DNA of 50,223 nt from contig NZ_BMGC01000029.1 of NCBI RefSeq assembly GCF_014639795.1, positions 1-50,223 on the forward strand, given 5' to 3'. The stretch comes from Gordonia jinhuaensis. GTDB taxonomy: Bacteria; Actinomycetota; Actinomycetes; Mycobacteriales; Mycobacteriaceae. The translations under genes were made by a program, and so were the position numbers. Each line of letters starts with the position of its first letter. Positions within the stretch are counted from its first letter, which is position 1. This document shows, one piece after another, positions 1 through 14,207 of the stretch. The notes under the pieces are model-generated. The model did no database searches. It was not told the DNA's origin and worked only from the letters and a program-made list of their open reading frames with translations.

Positions 1-88
1 CAACGGCTGGAACGACCGCAAACACCCCTTCGTATGGACAAAAACCGCAGACGAAATCCTGAAGAAAGCTCAACCCAAAACGTATTAA
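1..88 (+). CDS. IS630-family transposase, C-terminal end only (partial)
   Basis: The frame starting at base 2 is open from the window edge to a TAA at 86-88 and encodes 28 residues beginning NGWNDRKHPFVWTKTADEIL. This WNDR-x-HPF-x-WTKTADEI pattern is what I know from the C-termini of actinobacterial IS630-family DDE transposases. Everything upstream, including the catalytic residues, lies outside the window, so I cannot say whether the enzyme is intact. The codon use is AT-richer (AAA, CAA, TAT) than that of the neighbouring genes, which fits mobile DNA. Confidence 0.8.
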   Translation, partial: NGWNDRKHPFVWTKTADEILKKAQPKTY

Positions 89-102
89 CGAAACGAGACA
101 CT
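1..102 (+). mobile_element. Right end of an IS630-family insertion sequence
   Basis: The transposase stop is followed by only a dozen bases before CTAG at 101-104, part of the phoD stop region. IS630/Tc1-type elements insert at a TA dinucleotide, often within CTAG, and duplicate it, so the element most likely ends near base 101 with its terminal inverted repeat in about the last 30 bases. The left end is outside the window, so the repeat pair and the TA duplication cannot be confirmed. Confidence 0.6.
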
Positions 103-1816
103 AGAGGGACTTGATGACCTTGGGTTTGCCGTGCTCGGTGTACCAGCGCTTGGCCAGCGAGACCCGCGACTGCGGGTCTTGGATGTCTTCGACGAAGTAC
201 CACTCCATGGTCGCCCGCTCGGGCGTGACCCCCAAGATCCCGAAGCCGTGGCTCGTCAGCTCGACGTCCTTGATCCACGGGTCGGCCGCCTTGATCGCGC
301 TCTGCGCGACGGAGACCGCGTCGGCACATACCGACGCCGCGGCCTCGTTGAGCGCGATCTCGTCGTATCCGCTCGGTGCGGTGATGCTGGGTGGGGTGAA
401 CTCGCATGCCACCACACGACCCTTCGCATTCTTGCCGTAATGGACTGTGTTCAGCGGAATCTCACTCACCCAGGAGCTGTGGATGTCGCCGGTGACGAAG
501 ACGACGCTCTTCTTGCCCGCCGCGTCGATCGCCGACAGCAACTCGTGGCGCTCGTCGGCGTACCCGTCCCACTGGTCGTTGTCGACCAGCAACCCGTCTC
601 GCGGGATATAGTCGAACTTGCTGTGCAGGAAATCGACGAGGTCGGGATTGATCACCCACGGGACCACCAGCGGGACGATCATCACCTCGTTGCCGACCAC
701 CTGCCACCGCGTCTTCGACGTAGTCAGCGAGGTCCGCAGCCAGTCTAACTGTGCGTTGCCGGTGATCGTCTGTTCGGGGGTGTCGGTACCGATGTAGGTC
801 TGTTTGGAACGGTACGACCGCAGGTCCGGGACCACCAGATCGACGAGCTTGCCGAAGGTGAAGCGGCGATACAGGTGCTCACCACCGTCGATCGAGTTGG
901 GGCGCACCGGCATCCATTCGAAATATGCCTCGTCGGCGGCCCGCTTCCGATCGGCCCAGCTGCCCTGGAACTCCGGGAAGTGGTCTTCGGCGCCACCGTC
1001 GTAGGAGTTGTCGGCGGTCTCGTGGTCGTCCCACATGCAGACCCACGGGTGCAGCGCATGGCAGCGCGCCAGATCCGGATCTTCGTGATGTTTGCCCTGC
1101 CGGATCCGGTAGTCCTTGAGCGTCACCGTGTTCTTGAGCGGTTGCACCCGGCGCACGATCTCCAGATACTTTCCGAGGTACTCGCCGCTGGCGTACTCGT
1201 ACGTGTAGTCACCGAGGTGAAGCACGAAGTCGATGTCGTCGCGGTCGGCCATCGCCCGGTAGGCGTTGAAGAAGCCGGTCTCGTAGTTCGAGCACGAGCA
1301 CACGGCGAACTTCAGCAGATCGTTGTCGGTGTCGGCCGGAGGTGCGGTCTTCGTCCGGCCGGTGACCGACGTGACACCCTTGTGCGGGCCGTCGGCGATG
1401 GTGAACCGGTAGAAGTAGCGGGACGCCGGCCTCAATCCGGTGGCGTCGACCTTCACCGTGTGATCACGATCGGGTGAGGTAACGTAGTCGCCCGACGACA
1501 CGATCGCGGCGAACTGGGGCGATGTCGAGACCTCCCAGTGCACGGCCGTGGGACGTCCGGTACCGGAGCCGGGTACCGCGGCGTCATCGGGAGTCACCCG
1601 CGTCCAGAGGATTACCCGATCCGGAAGAGGATCGCCGGATGCCACCGAGTGCCGGAAGACGCTACTGGCCTGAGGTCCGGAGCCACCGGAGGTGGCGGCG
1701 TCGGCCGAAGCCGCGCCGGCCGTGGCGAGCGCGGCGGCACCCACGGCGGCAGATGCCGATCGCAGAAATGCGCGCCGGTCGAGTTGTGTTGCGGGGTCGC
1801 GTTCACCAAGAGTCAC
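101..1816 (-). CDS. phoD: Tat-exported PhoD-family alkaline phosphatase/phosphodiesterase
   Basis: This 571-residue protein is a PhoD-type metallophosphoesterase that releases phosphate from organic phosphate esters outside the cytoplasmic membrane. A twin-arginine signal is clear: RR at residues 14-15 in DRRAFLRS, then an alanine-rich hydrophobic stretch to about residue 40. A PhoD N-terminal beta-domain follows. The metal-site motifs of the catalytic domain are present: HLGDYTYEY near 200, WDDHETADN near 262 and GDIHSSW near 440. The length matches the family (about 550-600). The start is GTG with no clear Shine-Dalgarno sequence. The stop codon TAG sits in the CTAG at the end of an IS630 element, so the last residues may have been altered by insertion, although the domain looks complete. 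It is not part of the mycolate operon and points to phosphate scavenging. Confidence 0.9.
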   Translation of the reverse strand: MTLGERDPATQLDRRAFLRSASAAVGAAALATAGAASADAATSGGSGPQASSVFRHSVASGDPLPDRVILWTRVTPDDAAVPGSGTGRPTAVHWEVSTSPQFAAIVSSGDYVTSPDRDHTVKVDATGLRPASRYFYRFTIADGPHKGVTSVTGRTKTAPPADTDNDLLKFAVCSCSNYETGFFNAYRAMADRDDIDFVLHLGDYTYEYASGEYLGKYLEIVRRVQPLKNTVTLKDYRIRQGKHHEDPDLARCHALHPWVCMWDDHETADNSYDGGAEDHFPEFQGSWADRKRAADEAYFEWMPVRPNSIDGGEHLYRRFTFGKLVDLVVPDLRSYRSKQTYIGTDTPEQTITGNAQLDWLRTSLTTSKTRWQVVGNEVMIVPLVVPWVINPDLVDFLHSKFDYIPRDGLLVDNDQWDGYADERHELLSAIDAAGKKSVVFVTGDIHSSWVSEIPLNTVHYGKNAKGRVVACEFTPPSITAPSGYDEIALNEAAASVCADAVSVAQSAIKAADPWIKDVELTSHGFGILGVTPERATMEWYFVEDIQDPQSRVSLAKRWYTEHGKPKVIKSL

Positions 1817-1951
1817 GAGTCATGATCGAATACCGATCCGGTTGCCGCCCAACCAACGACACGTGAATTCCTCACCGATGTGGAGTGGACCGGCGATTGT
1901 CATTCCGCGGCCTCGACATGAGCAGCGAGACGTGCTGCGGCGACCATGAAC

Positions 1952-1980
1952 ACCGCCACACACCGCCCGGCGTGTGCGGT
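1952..1980 (-). terminator. Hairpin downstream of accD4, terminator candidate
   Basis: ACCGCCACAC and GTGTGCGGT can pair with one bulged base around a GC-rich loop. The element sits about 60 bases past the accD4 stop and upstream of phoD. There is no T-tract, so it would be a factor-assisted or imperfect terminator. The rest of the accD4-phoD gap (1817-2042) shows nothing else I can identify. Confidence 0.35.
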
Positions 1981-2042
1981 CACGCCAAGTCCCTTCCCGA
2001 CTCACACCGCATCTCCTTGGCGCCAGACCGGGCGGGCGCCTG

Positions 2043-3595
2043 TCAGATTGGCATCAACAGCTGCTTACGGGGCGGGATGGGACGCTGCTTGTCACGCAGT
2101 TGCCGCAGCGCCTTGCGCAGCTCGAGCCGGGTTGCAGACGGCTCGATGACGGCGTCGATGTAGCCGCGCTCGGCGGCGAGATACGGGGTGGCCATCATCG
2201 TGTTGTAGAACGAGATGAACTCACTGCGGATCCGATCCGCCTCCGCGGGTGTGGCATTCGCGGTCTGTCGGCGGGTGAGGATCGCCGCCGCCGATTCGGC
2301 ACCCATCACCGCGATCTTCGCGGTCGGCCACGCGAAGTTGATGTCGGCGCCGAGCTGCTTACAGCCCATCACCGCATAGGCGCCGCCGTAGGCCTTGCGC
2401 AGCACGACGGTGATCTTCGGGACGTCGGACTCCACGTAGGCGAACAGGAAGCGTCCCGAACGCCGGATGGTGCCCTTCTCCTCCTCGGCCAGACCCGGCA
2501 GGATGCCCGGGGTGTCGACGAGGAAGATCAACGGGATGTTGTAGGCGTTGCAGATCCGCACGAAGCGGGTGGCCTTCTCCGAACTGTCGGTGTCGAGGAC
2601 CCCCGACATCACGTTCGGCTGGTTGGCCACCACACCCACCGAATGCCCGTCGATGCGCGAGAATCCGGTGATGATGTTGGGGGCGAACAGTTCCGCGATC
2701 TCACAGAAGTCTCCGTCATCGAAGATCTTCACGATCACGTCGCGCATGTCGTAGCCGGCGTTGTCGTTGTCGGGCATGAACGAGTTGAGCGCGAGATCTT
2801 CCTCGGTGACCCCCGGTTCGAGCCCCGGGTTGATGATCGGGGGGTGCTCATGGCAGGTCGAGGGCATGTACTGCAGGTAGTTGCGCACCCACTCGAATGC
2901 GCCCTGCTCGTCGTCGGCGAGATGATGCAGATTCCCCCAGCGGGCCTGATTGTGGGCACCGCCGAGATCATCGGCGTCGATCTCCTCGCCGTTGACCTGT
3001 TTGAGCACGTCCGGGCCGGTGACGAACATGTAGCTCTCGTCCTTCACCCCGACGAGGATGTCGGTGTTGGCCGGGGTGTACACCGCGCCACCGGCGCACT
3101 TACCCAGGATGATCGACACCTGGGGTGCCATCCCCGACAGCAGCAGGTTGCGCCGGCCCATCTCGGCGTACCACGCCAGCGAGGTGACCGCGTCCTGGAT
3201 GCGCGCACCGGCCGAGTCGTTGATACCGACCATCGGACAACCGATCTTGGCCGCCCACTCCATCAGCGCGGCGACCTTGCGGCCGAACATCTCGCCGACG
3301 GTTCCGCCCATCACGGTCTGATCATGGGAGAACGCCGCCACCGGACGGCCGTGCACCATGCCGTGACCGGTCACCACACCGTCGCCGTACCCGGTCTCGG
3401 CAGCACCGGCCATCTTGACCAGTGCACCCATCTCGACGAACGTGCCCGGGTCGAAGAGCATCGCCAGCCGCTCACGCGGCGAAGGGATCCCCTTCTTCGC
3501 CCGCTTCTCGTCGGCCTTGGCGCCGCCGGGATTGTCTGCCAGCGCGAGCTTCTCGCGCAAATCGGCCAGCTTCTCGGCCGTCGTCGTCAGGTGGG

Positions 3596-3599
<4 letters not shown>
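2043..3599 (-). CDS. accD4: Acyl-CoA carboxylase beta chain AccD4
   Basis: This 518-residue carboxyltransferase subunit follows the known AccD4 sequence along its length, including the N-terminal [16 protein letters not shown], the central [18 protein letters not shown] and the C-terminal [11 protein letters not shown]-like segment ([19 protein letters not shown]). In mycobacteria AccD4 works with AccA3, AccD5 and AccE to make the long-chain carboxyacyl-CoA that Pks13 uses as the alpha-branch of mycolic acids. The two carboxyltransferase half-domains are complete, and the biotin/ATP alpha chain is not encoded nearby. The GTG start overlaps the pks13 stop by four bases (GTGA), indicating translational coupling. 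It is the last gene of the fadD32-pks13-accD4 run and is followed by a hairpin. Confidence 0.95.
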
Positions 3600-8875
<5,276 letters not shown>

Positions 8876-8941
8876 AACCTTCCAAGCTAGTTGCCTCGTG
8901 CCCCCCGATGTCGTCGACCCGGTGATCCGGCCCCGATTCGG

Positions 8942-8980
8942 GTGACGATGTGTGTCACGCGCACGAGCTCATCGTGCGCG
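8942..8980 (-). promoter_or_regulatory. Two tandem hairpins between fadD32 and pks13
   Basis: At 8958-8980 the 9-base arms CGCGCACGA and TCGTGCGCG pair perfectly around a 5-base loop. At 8942-8958 GTGAC and GTCAC form a second, smaller stem. They lie just after the fadD32 stop (8987) and upstream of the pks13 ATG (8875), on the strand transcribed from fadD32 into pks13. Without a U-tract they may be a partial terminator or an mRNA processing/stability element that sets the FadD32:Pks13 ratio; that role is inferred. Confidence 0.45.
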
Positions 8981-8986
8981 CCCGGG

Positions 8987-10879
8987 TCATTCGTGTGGGG
9001 CGTCGGGGAAGGCCGTCTGCTGGTAGCCGCCGCGCAGCGTTCCGTCGATGTAGGCCGCCTTCGTGGCGCGGCGGGCGATCTTGCCCGACGACGTGCGGGG
9101 GATCGAACCGGCCGGCACCAGCAGCACGTCACGCGCCATCACACCGTGGCGGGCGGCGACCGCAGCGCGCACGGTGTCGGCGACCTCCTGCGGATCGACC
9201 TTCTTGCCCGGGCCGCGCTCGGCCACGATCACCAGCTCCTCCGATGCGTCATCGGCGTCGAAGGTGATACCGCTCGCGGAGTTCTCGAAGACCTCCCGCG
9301 GCAGTTCGTTGGCGGGCACCGCGAAGGCGGCGACGAAGCCCGGACGTAGCGCCGGCGACGCCTCCTGCGCACTGAACTCCACGTCCTGCGGGTAGTGGTT
9401 GCGTCCGTCGACGATGATCAGATCCTTGACGCGACCGGTGATGTAGAGCTCGTCCTCCCACCACACGCCGAAGTCCCCGGTACGCATCCACAGCGAATCT
9501 TCGGGCGCACCCTCGGAATGGCTGCCGGTCGACAGCGGGTTGAGCAGCTTGTTGTCGAAGGTCTCATGCGACTCGTCGGTCTTGTTCCAGTACCCCTTGC
9601 CCACATTCGCGCCGTGCAACCAGATCTCGCCGACATGGCCGTCGGGCACCTCGGTGGCCGTGTCGGAGTCGACGGTGCACGCCCACTGGCTCACCGACAC
9701 CTTGCCGCACGACACCTGCGCGACCGCACCCTCGGCGTCGGAGTCGACCAGGGTGAACTCCCCGGCGTTCAGCGCGTCGCGATCGACGTAGATGACCTTG
9801 GCCTCGTTGTCGCGTGGTGTTGAGGAGACGAACAGCGTCGCCTCGGCCATACCGTAGGACGGTTTGATCGCGGTCTTGGGCAGACCGTAGGGACCGAAGG
9901 CCTCGTTGAACTTCTTCATCGAGCTGACCGTCACCGGCTCGGACCCGTTGATGAGGCCGATCACGTTCGACAGGTCCAGGCTCTCCCCGTCGCGCGGCAG
10001 GCCGCGTGCGGCGGCGTGCTCGAAGGCGAAGTTGGGGGCGGCGGCGAAGGTCTCTGCGCCATCGGACTCGGCGGCGAGCTCCTTGATCCAGCGACCCGGC
10101 CGACGGACGAACGCCTGCGGACTCATGATCGTGATGTATTTGCCGCCCAGCGCGGGCAGGATCACCGTGAGCAGCCCCATGTCGTGGAACATCGGCAGCC
10201 ACGTCACACCGCGCGAATTGTGGTTGAGTTCGATCGCGTCGATCATCTGCAGCGCATTGGTCGCCACGCATTCATAGGCGATCTCCACGCCGGCGGGCAC
10301 ACGGGTCGACCCGGAGGTGTACTGCAGATATGCGATGTCGTCGAGCTGCGGCTTGGGTTGCACCCAGCCCTCGCCCACCGAATCAGGGACCGCATCGATG
10401 GCGATCACACGCGGACGCTCCTTGGCCGGCAGCGGCTTGAAGAAGTCGCGCACGGACTCCGCCGACTTGGTGGTGGTGAGGATCGCCGCAGGCTTGCAGT
10501 CGCCGAGAACCGCGTGCAGCCGGTCGGTGTGACCGGGCTCGTCGGGTGAGAACAGCGGCACGGCGATGTCACCGGCGTAGAGCGCGCCGAAGAAGCCGAC
10601 CACGTATTCCAGCGACTGCTGCGCCAGGATGGCCACCCGGTCGCCGGGTTCGGTGACCTGTTGCAGGCGTGCGGCCACGGCACGGAGTCGCTTGCCGAAC
10701 TGCGCCCAGGTCAGTTCCTGCGCCTCGCCGTCGCGCTCGCGGCTGTAGTCGATGTAGCGGTAGGCCAACGTGTCGGCCTGCTCACGAACGTTGCGTTCGA
10801 CATAGTCGATGAGCGTGTCATCGCCCGAGAAGTGGATGTTGCCGGTCTCGTCGAGAAATTGCTCGAATTCGTCGTTCAT
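8987..10879 (-). CDS. fadD32: Long-chain fatty-acyl-AMP ligase FadD32
   Basis: This 630-residue adenylate-forming enzyme (637 in M. tuberculosis) activates meromycolic acid as an acyl-adenylate and loads it on the N-terminal ACP of Pks13. The AMP-binding signature reads [12 protein letters not shown], the form seen in fatty-acyl-AMP ligases. The central region has [12 protein letters not shown] and a [15 protein letters not shown] segment, and the C-terminal catalytic lysine is in [14 protein letters not shown]. The ATG is preceded by AGGAG at a good distance. The gene directly precedes pks13 in the conserved fadD32-pks13-accD4 order, which makes the assignment very secure. Confidence 0.96.
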   Translation of the reverse strand: MNDEFEQFLDETGNIHFSGDDTLIDYVERNVREQADTLAYRYIDYSRERDGEAQELTWAQFGKRLRAVAARLQQVTEPGDRVAILAQQSLEYVVGFFGALYAGDIAVPLFSPDEPGHTDRLHAVLGDCKPAAILTTTKSAESVRDFFKPLPAKERPRVIAIDAVPDSVGEGWVQPKPQLDDIAYLQYTSGSTRVPAGVEIAYECVATNALQMIDAIELNHNSRGVTWLPMFHDMGLLTVILPALGGKYITIMSPQAFVRRPGRWIKELAAESDGAETFAAAPNFAFEHAAARGLPRDGESLDLSNVIGLINGSEPVTVSSMKKFNEAFGPYGLPKTAIKPSYGMAEATLFVSSTPRDNEAKVIYVDRDALNAGEFTLVDSDAEGAVAQVSCGKVSVSQWACTVDSDTATEVPDGHVGEIWLHGANVGKGYWNKTDESHETFDNKLLNPLSTGSHSEGAPEDSLWMRTGDFGVWWEDELYITGRVKDLIIVDGRNHYPQDVEFSAQEASPALRPGFVAAFAVPANELPREVFENSASGITFDADDASEELVIVAERGPGKKVDPQEVADTVRAAVAARHGVMARDVLLVPAGSIPRTSSGKIARRATKAAYIDGTLRGGYQQTAFPDAPHE

Positions 10880-10986
10880 TCAGTGCTCCTGGGGACAATC
10901 CGCTGTTCGCGGAGCGCGGCGGCGACCGGGGGTGCCGGTGCCGCCTGCTGTAGGTGCTGCTCTCACAAAGGTAAATGTCAGGCTGC

Positions 10987-11008
10987 GTGTGGTACGCAAC
11001 CACCACAC
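10987..11008. repeat. Inverted repeat upstream of fadD32
   Basis: GTGTGGT (10987-10993) and ACCACAC (11002-11008) form perfect 7-base arms around an 8-base loop, about 110-130 bases upstream of the fadD32 start, in the 174-base gap between the LLM oxidoreductase and fadD32. It could be an operator for the fadD32-pks13-accD4 unit or a terminator of the LLM gene; the sequence does not decide. No convincing -35/-10 pair was recognised in this gap. Confidence 0.3.
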
Positions 11009-11053
11009 CCGTCAGTCGTCATCGGCCGACAGGTGTCTGGACGTCGACGGCGG

Positions 11054-12070
11054 TCACTGACCCTTCAGCAGGCCGATGACCGGCGCGAACGCCTCCATCT
11101 GGGTGGGGAACACACCGACATAGGACATCGTCGTCCGTCGCCGCACCTCGCGGATCTGTTCGGCGATCTCCTCGAAGGTGCCGAAGGCGAGGTAGGGGGA
11201 GTTGAGGATGTCCTCGACCGACAACCGGACATCCATCGCGATATTGGGCGGATACCCCTTGTCGAGAGCCGCCAGTGCCATCTCCGCGGTGGCCTCGCGG
11301 TCGTCGGTGATGACGATCGTCGCGATGGTCCAGTTGAGCTCGATCTCGTCGAACCGATCGCCTGCCGCCTGACGGATGACGTCGATGCGCTCGATCGTCT
11401 TCTCCATCGTCATGTCCGACAGCCGGAGCTTGCCCTCACGGGTGGTACCGGTGGCCACCGAGATGATGTCGGCATGTTTGGCGGCCAGTGCCAGCATCTT
11501 CGGGCCACCGCCGCCGACTGCGATGGGCGGACGCGGACCCTGCCGCGGGCGCGGCGAGCCGACCAGTCCCTTGATCTGGTAGAACTCGCCGTCGAAGTTG
11601 ACCTCGTTGCCGCGCAGCAGCCCGTCGAGGATGGTCAACGACTCGTCGAGGCGACGGATGCGCGTGCCGGGTGACTCGAACTCGATACCCGCCTTGTCGA
11701 ACTCCTCCTTCATCCATCCCGCGCCGATGCCCAGCTCGAGACGTCCTTTGGAGAGCACGTCGATGGTGGTGGCCTCTTTGGCCAGGATCGCGGGATGACG
11801 GAAGCCGTTGGCCAGGACCGAGGTGCCCAGGCGGATGCGTTCGGTGGACTGGCTCAGCGCGCCCAGTGCTGCGAGCGGGCCCACCTGGTTGCCGAGGTGG
11901 TCGGGAATGGCGAACGTGTCGTAGCCGAGTTCTTCGGCGGTCTGTGCAAGCTTGACGAACTTCCGCGCACCACCCTCGTCCTTGTTGCCTTCTCCCCCCG
12001 CCCCGAAACGGAATTTGCGCAGGCCCGATTCGGTCGGTTCCTGACGCGTTGCCGCTGCCGGAGATGTCAT
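11054..12070 (-). CDS. LLM-class, probably F420-dependent, oxidoreductase
   Basis: This 338-residue protein has the luciferase-like monooxygenase fold. Recognisable pieces are the early FRFGAGGE strand, a TAEELGYDTFAIPDHL helix, the RLGTSVLANGFRHPAILAKEA cofactor region and GRLELGIGAGWMKEEFDKAGI. It resembles the family of probable F420-dependent oxidoreductases typified by MSMEG_2516 (TIGR03621). The substrate is unknown. The ATG at 12070 lies 12 bases after GAGGAG; a longer frame would need a TTG inside that region, so I prefer the ATG. It sits between the cutinase and fadD32 genes, where M. tuberculosis has none, and is separated from fadD32 by 174 bases. A redox step in envelope-lipid metabolism is possible but only inferred from position. 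Confidence 0.8.
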   Translation of the reverse strand: MTSPAAATRQEPTESGLRKFRFGAGGEGNKDEGGARKFVKLAQTAEELGYDTFAIPDHLGNQVGPLAALGALSQSTERIRLGTSVLANGFRHPAILAKEATTIDVLSKGRLELGIGAGWMKEEFDKAGIEFESPGTRIRRLDESLTILDGLLRGNEVNFDGEFYQIKGLVGSPRPRQGPRPPIAVGGGGPKMLALAAKHADIISVATGTTREGKLRLSDMTMEKTIERIDVIRQAAGDRFDEIELNWTIATIVITDDREATAEMALAALDKGYPPNIAMDVRLSVEDILNSPYLAFGTFEEIAEQIREVRRRTTMSYVGVFPTQMEAFAPVIGLLKGQ

Positions 12071-12373
12071 GGTTGGAATAGTCTCCTCACGCTTGGTGGT
12101 CCGCAAATCGTGGTCGTCGAGTGACCACCGCCACCCGGCCAGGCCGAGCAGCAGACAATGATGCCCGAATAATCGTATCGGCGACGAACCGGTACGGCGT
12201 TACGGTTCAACCAGACAAATGCCCCGTGTTCACGGCGGTTGTCTGTGACTGGTCACCACAGTGACCGGCAGTGGGCGGCCAGCGGAGTCCCTCTGAGCTC
12301 CCTCCAAGCCCCCTCCGAGAGCCTCGTCACGTCGCCGGGTCGGGCCGCGGCGCGCTGGTCGGGCCAGGCGCGA
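12071..12373. other. Intergenic region between cutinase and LLM genes, with inverted repeat
   Basis: About 300 bases without a credible gene. It holds the leader of the LLM gene (GAGGAG near 12083-12088) and, at 12251-12266, a perfect 6-base stem GGTCAC-CACA-GTGACC that can extend by a G-T pair. The stem is an operator or weak terminator candidate. A GC-rich tail precedes the cutinase stop. I see no RNA gene or clear promoter. Confidence 0.4.
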
Positions 12374-13357
12374 TCAGTTGTGTGGCGGGTGCGGCGCCTT
12401 CTCGATGACACCCCGCGCCCACCCTCGCATCCACTGCACAGCCGTCTCGTCGCCGTTGATGTTCCAGTACTTGGGCGTTGCGTACATGGCGTGGATGGGG
12501 TTGTTGATCGCGCCCATCAGCTTCTGCACCCCGGTCAGCGGGTTGGTGATGGTCGGCGAGTCGCAGATGAGGTCGCCGGGTGCGCACAGCGAGTAGGTAC
12601 GGTCGGCGACCGATCCGAAGCCGCCCGTGCGCGAACCGGTCATGGTGATGCCCGGGACCAGTTTGCCGATTCCACCGAGGGCCACCTCGGCGCCGACCCC
12701 CGACGGGTCGGGGCCCACGGTCCGTGCCTCACCCGGCTGACGACGCCCGTCGGCGATCAGGCCGACCCCCAGCAACCGGTCGGCCGGGATCGGGCCCTGA
12801 CCGTTGCCGATCTGCGAGGCGATGTCACCGGAGATGACCGCACCCTGGGAGAACCCGAGGAGCACGAACCCGGTCAGCGGGCAGTGCTCGTGCACCTCGG
12901 CGATCTTGTCGGTGGTGCGCTGGGTGCCCTGTGCGCGCGAGTCGTTGTAGGTGGTCTGGTGATCGTTGAGGTTGGTGGGGTTGCGGAACTGTGCGACATA
13001 CGGGGTCGTGTAGACGTCCGCCCGCGAGCCGTCGAACTCGTCCTGCAGGGTCGAGCTGACCTTGAGGATCAGTGAATTCGGATTGGCGTGGGGATGCTGC
13101 GGATCGTCGTCGGCTGAGGACTCCCACGTGCCCGGCACCGCGATCACCTGGACGTCGGGGCAATCGGCGGGCTGGGCGGTCGCGGTGGGAGCCGACGTCG
13201 TCGGCGCACCGGGGGTGGGCGCGGGACCCTGCGACGACGGCCGCAGCAACGTCACCACCAGAACGATCACCAGGATGATCGCGATGACGACGAGTGCGGC
13301 CACGCCCAGCAGCACCCAGGTGAGGGTGCGACGGCGGGAGGAACGACGTGCGGACAT
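12374..13357 (-). CDS. Culp6-type cutinase-like lipase/thioesterase (Rv3802c homologue)
   Basis: A 327-residue cutinase-family serine hydrolase. A basic N-terminus and one hydrophobic segment (about residues 12-38) form an uncleaved anchor or signal, followed by a Pro/Thr/Ala linker and the catalytic domain outside the membrane. The nucleophile Ser170 lies in GFSQGA, the Asp is in CAPGDLICDSP and the His in NPIHAMYATPKYW, the order expected for cutinases. Paired cysteines (CPDVQV, EHCPLTG) fit the fold. The M. tuberculosis counterpart Rv3802c is an essential phospholipase/thioesterase in the same locus and has been linked to mycolate metabolism. The gene is 13 bases downstream of the DUF732 lipoprotein gene, so the two are probably cotranscribed. 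Confidence 0.9.
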   Translation of the reverse strand: MSARRSSRRRTLTWVLLGVAALVVIAIILVIVLVVTLLRPSSQGPAPTPGAPTTSAPTATAQPADCPDVQVIAVPGTWESSADDDPQHPHANPNSLILKVSSTLQDEFDGSRADVYTTPYVAQFRNPTNLNDHQTTYNDSRAQGTQRTTDKIAEVHEHCPLTGFVLLGFSQGAVISGDIASQIGNGQGPIPADRLLGVGLIADGRRQPGEARTVGPDPSGVGAEVALGGIGKLVPGITMTGSRTGGFGSVADRTYSLCAPGDLICDSPTITNPLTGVQKLMGAINNPIHAMYATPKYWNINGDETAVQWMRGWARGVIEKAPHPPHN

Positions 13358-13370
13358 CTGTGGCGGTGCC

Positions 13371-13961
13371 TTATCTGGTCGGGCAGTAGTAGCGCTGCGC
13401 CGCGGCGATCAGCTTGTCGGTCTGGTCGTTGGCCTGTGCCGCATCCGTCTTACCCGACCCCACGATCGGCAGGACGTTGACCTTGATCTGGGCCGGTGAG
13501 ACGTTGGCCTTGGTCTGCGCGCAGACCGTCTCGGCTGCGCCCAACGCGATCGAGTCATCGGTGTCGCCGAGCAGCGTCACCTTCTGGTCACGCAGGGCGT
13601 TGAGGTAGGCCTTGGCGTTGTTCGGCAAGGCCGCAATCGACCCGGCATTGCCCGCCGCCGGCTCGGTGGCCGGCAGCTGGGTCGGCGAACCCTCCGCGGC
13701 GGCCCCGGCGTCCCCGGAATCCGTGGCGCTGGCAGATGCCGAGTCGCGCGCAGAGCTCTCCGAGGCCGACTGCGTCGCCGGCGACGTTGCTGCCGCCGTC
13801 GTGGTCTGCGGTGCCGATGCGGGCGCACTCGCGGTGGAGTCGTCGCCGCAGGCGCTCAGCGCGCCGGCACCGATCAGCAGCGCGGCCAGTGCGGTGACAC
13901 CGCCGGTCGTGCTGCGTGCCCGCGACCTGTTCCCCAGCGCCGTGCCCCCCACTGCCCTCAT
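13371..13961 (-). CDS. Putative lipoprotein with DUF732 domain
   Basis: A predicted 196-residue exported lipoprotein of unknown function. The ATG at 13961 is chosen because GGAGGAAG stands just upstream; a longer frame to 14030 adds 23 residues without a ribosome site. A signal segment ends in ALLIGAGALSAC, a lipobox with the modified cysteine at about residue 38. Next comes a low-complexity Ser/Ala/Thr region (about 45-110). The C-terminal 80 residues, with KAYLNALRDQKVT, SIALGAAETVCAQ and a final YYCPTR, match the DUF732 pattern with its cysteine pair. DUF732 proteins are common small secreted proteins of Mycobacteriales. Close spacing to the cutinase gene suggests a shared transcript. Confidence 0.75.
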   Translation of the reverse strand: MRAVGGTALGNRSRARSTTGGVTALAALLIGAGALSACGDDSTASAPASAPQTTTAAATSPATQSASESSARDSASASATDSGDAGAAAEGSPTQLPATEPAAGNAGSIAALPNNAKAYLNALRDQKVTLLGDTDDSIALGAAETVCAQTKANVSPAQIKVNVLPIVGSGKTDAAQANDQTDKLIAAAQRYYCPTR

Positions 13962-14051
13962 CCCACTTCCTCCACGATCTCTGCTCGTCACGCGACTCCT
14001 GCCCCCGCGGCGTGAACTCTCCGGCCGCAAGGGTACCGAAACAACCGAGAC

Positions 14052-14088
14052 GGCCCCGCCGGTCGACGTGACGACGACTGACGGGGCC
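14052..14088 (-). terminator. GC-rich hairpin downstream of the LGFP mycolyltransferase gene
   Basis: GGCCCCG (14052-14058) and CGGGGCC (14082-14088) are perfect complementary arms separated by 23 bases, about 120 bases past the stop at 14208 and upstream of the DUF732 gene. There is no T-run. It is a plausible terminator, or an mRNA structure in the leader of the DUF732-cutinase unit. Nothing else was recognised in 13962-14207. Confidence 0.4.
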
Positions 14089-14207
14089 GCACTGGACTCA
14101 CCCTGGGATCACCACTTACCGTGTACGACACCCGATTTCGGTGCCATTCAGCCAGATCGTTTTGAGCGCGAGCAGATCCCGACCGGCTACCTCCGGACGA
14201 GTGACCA

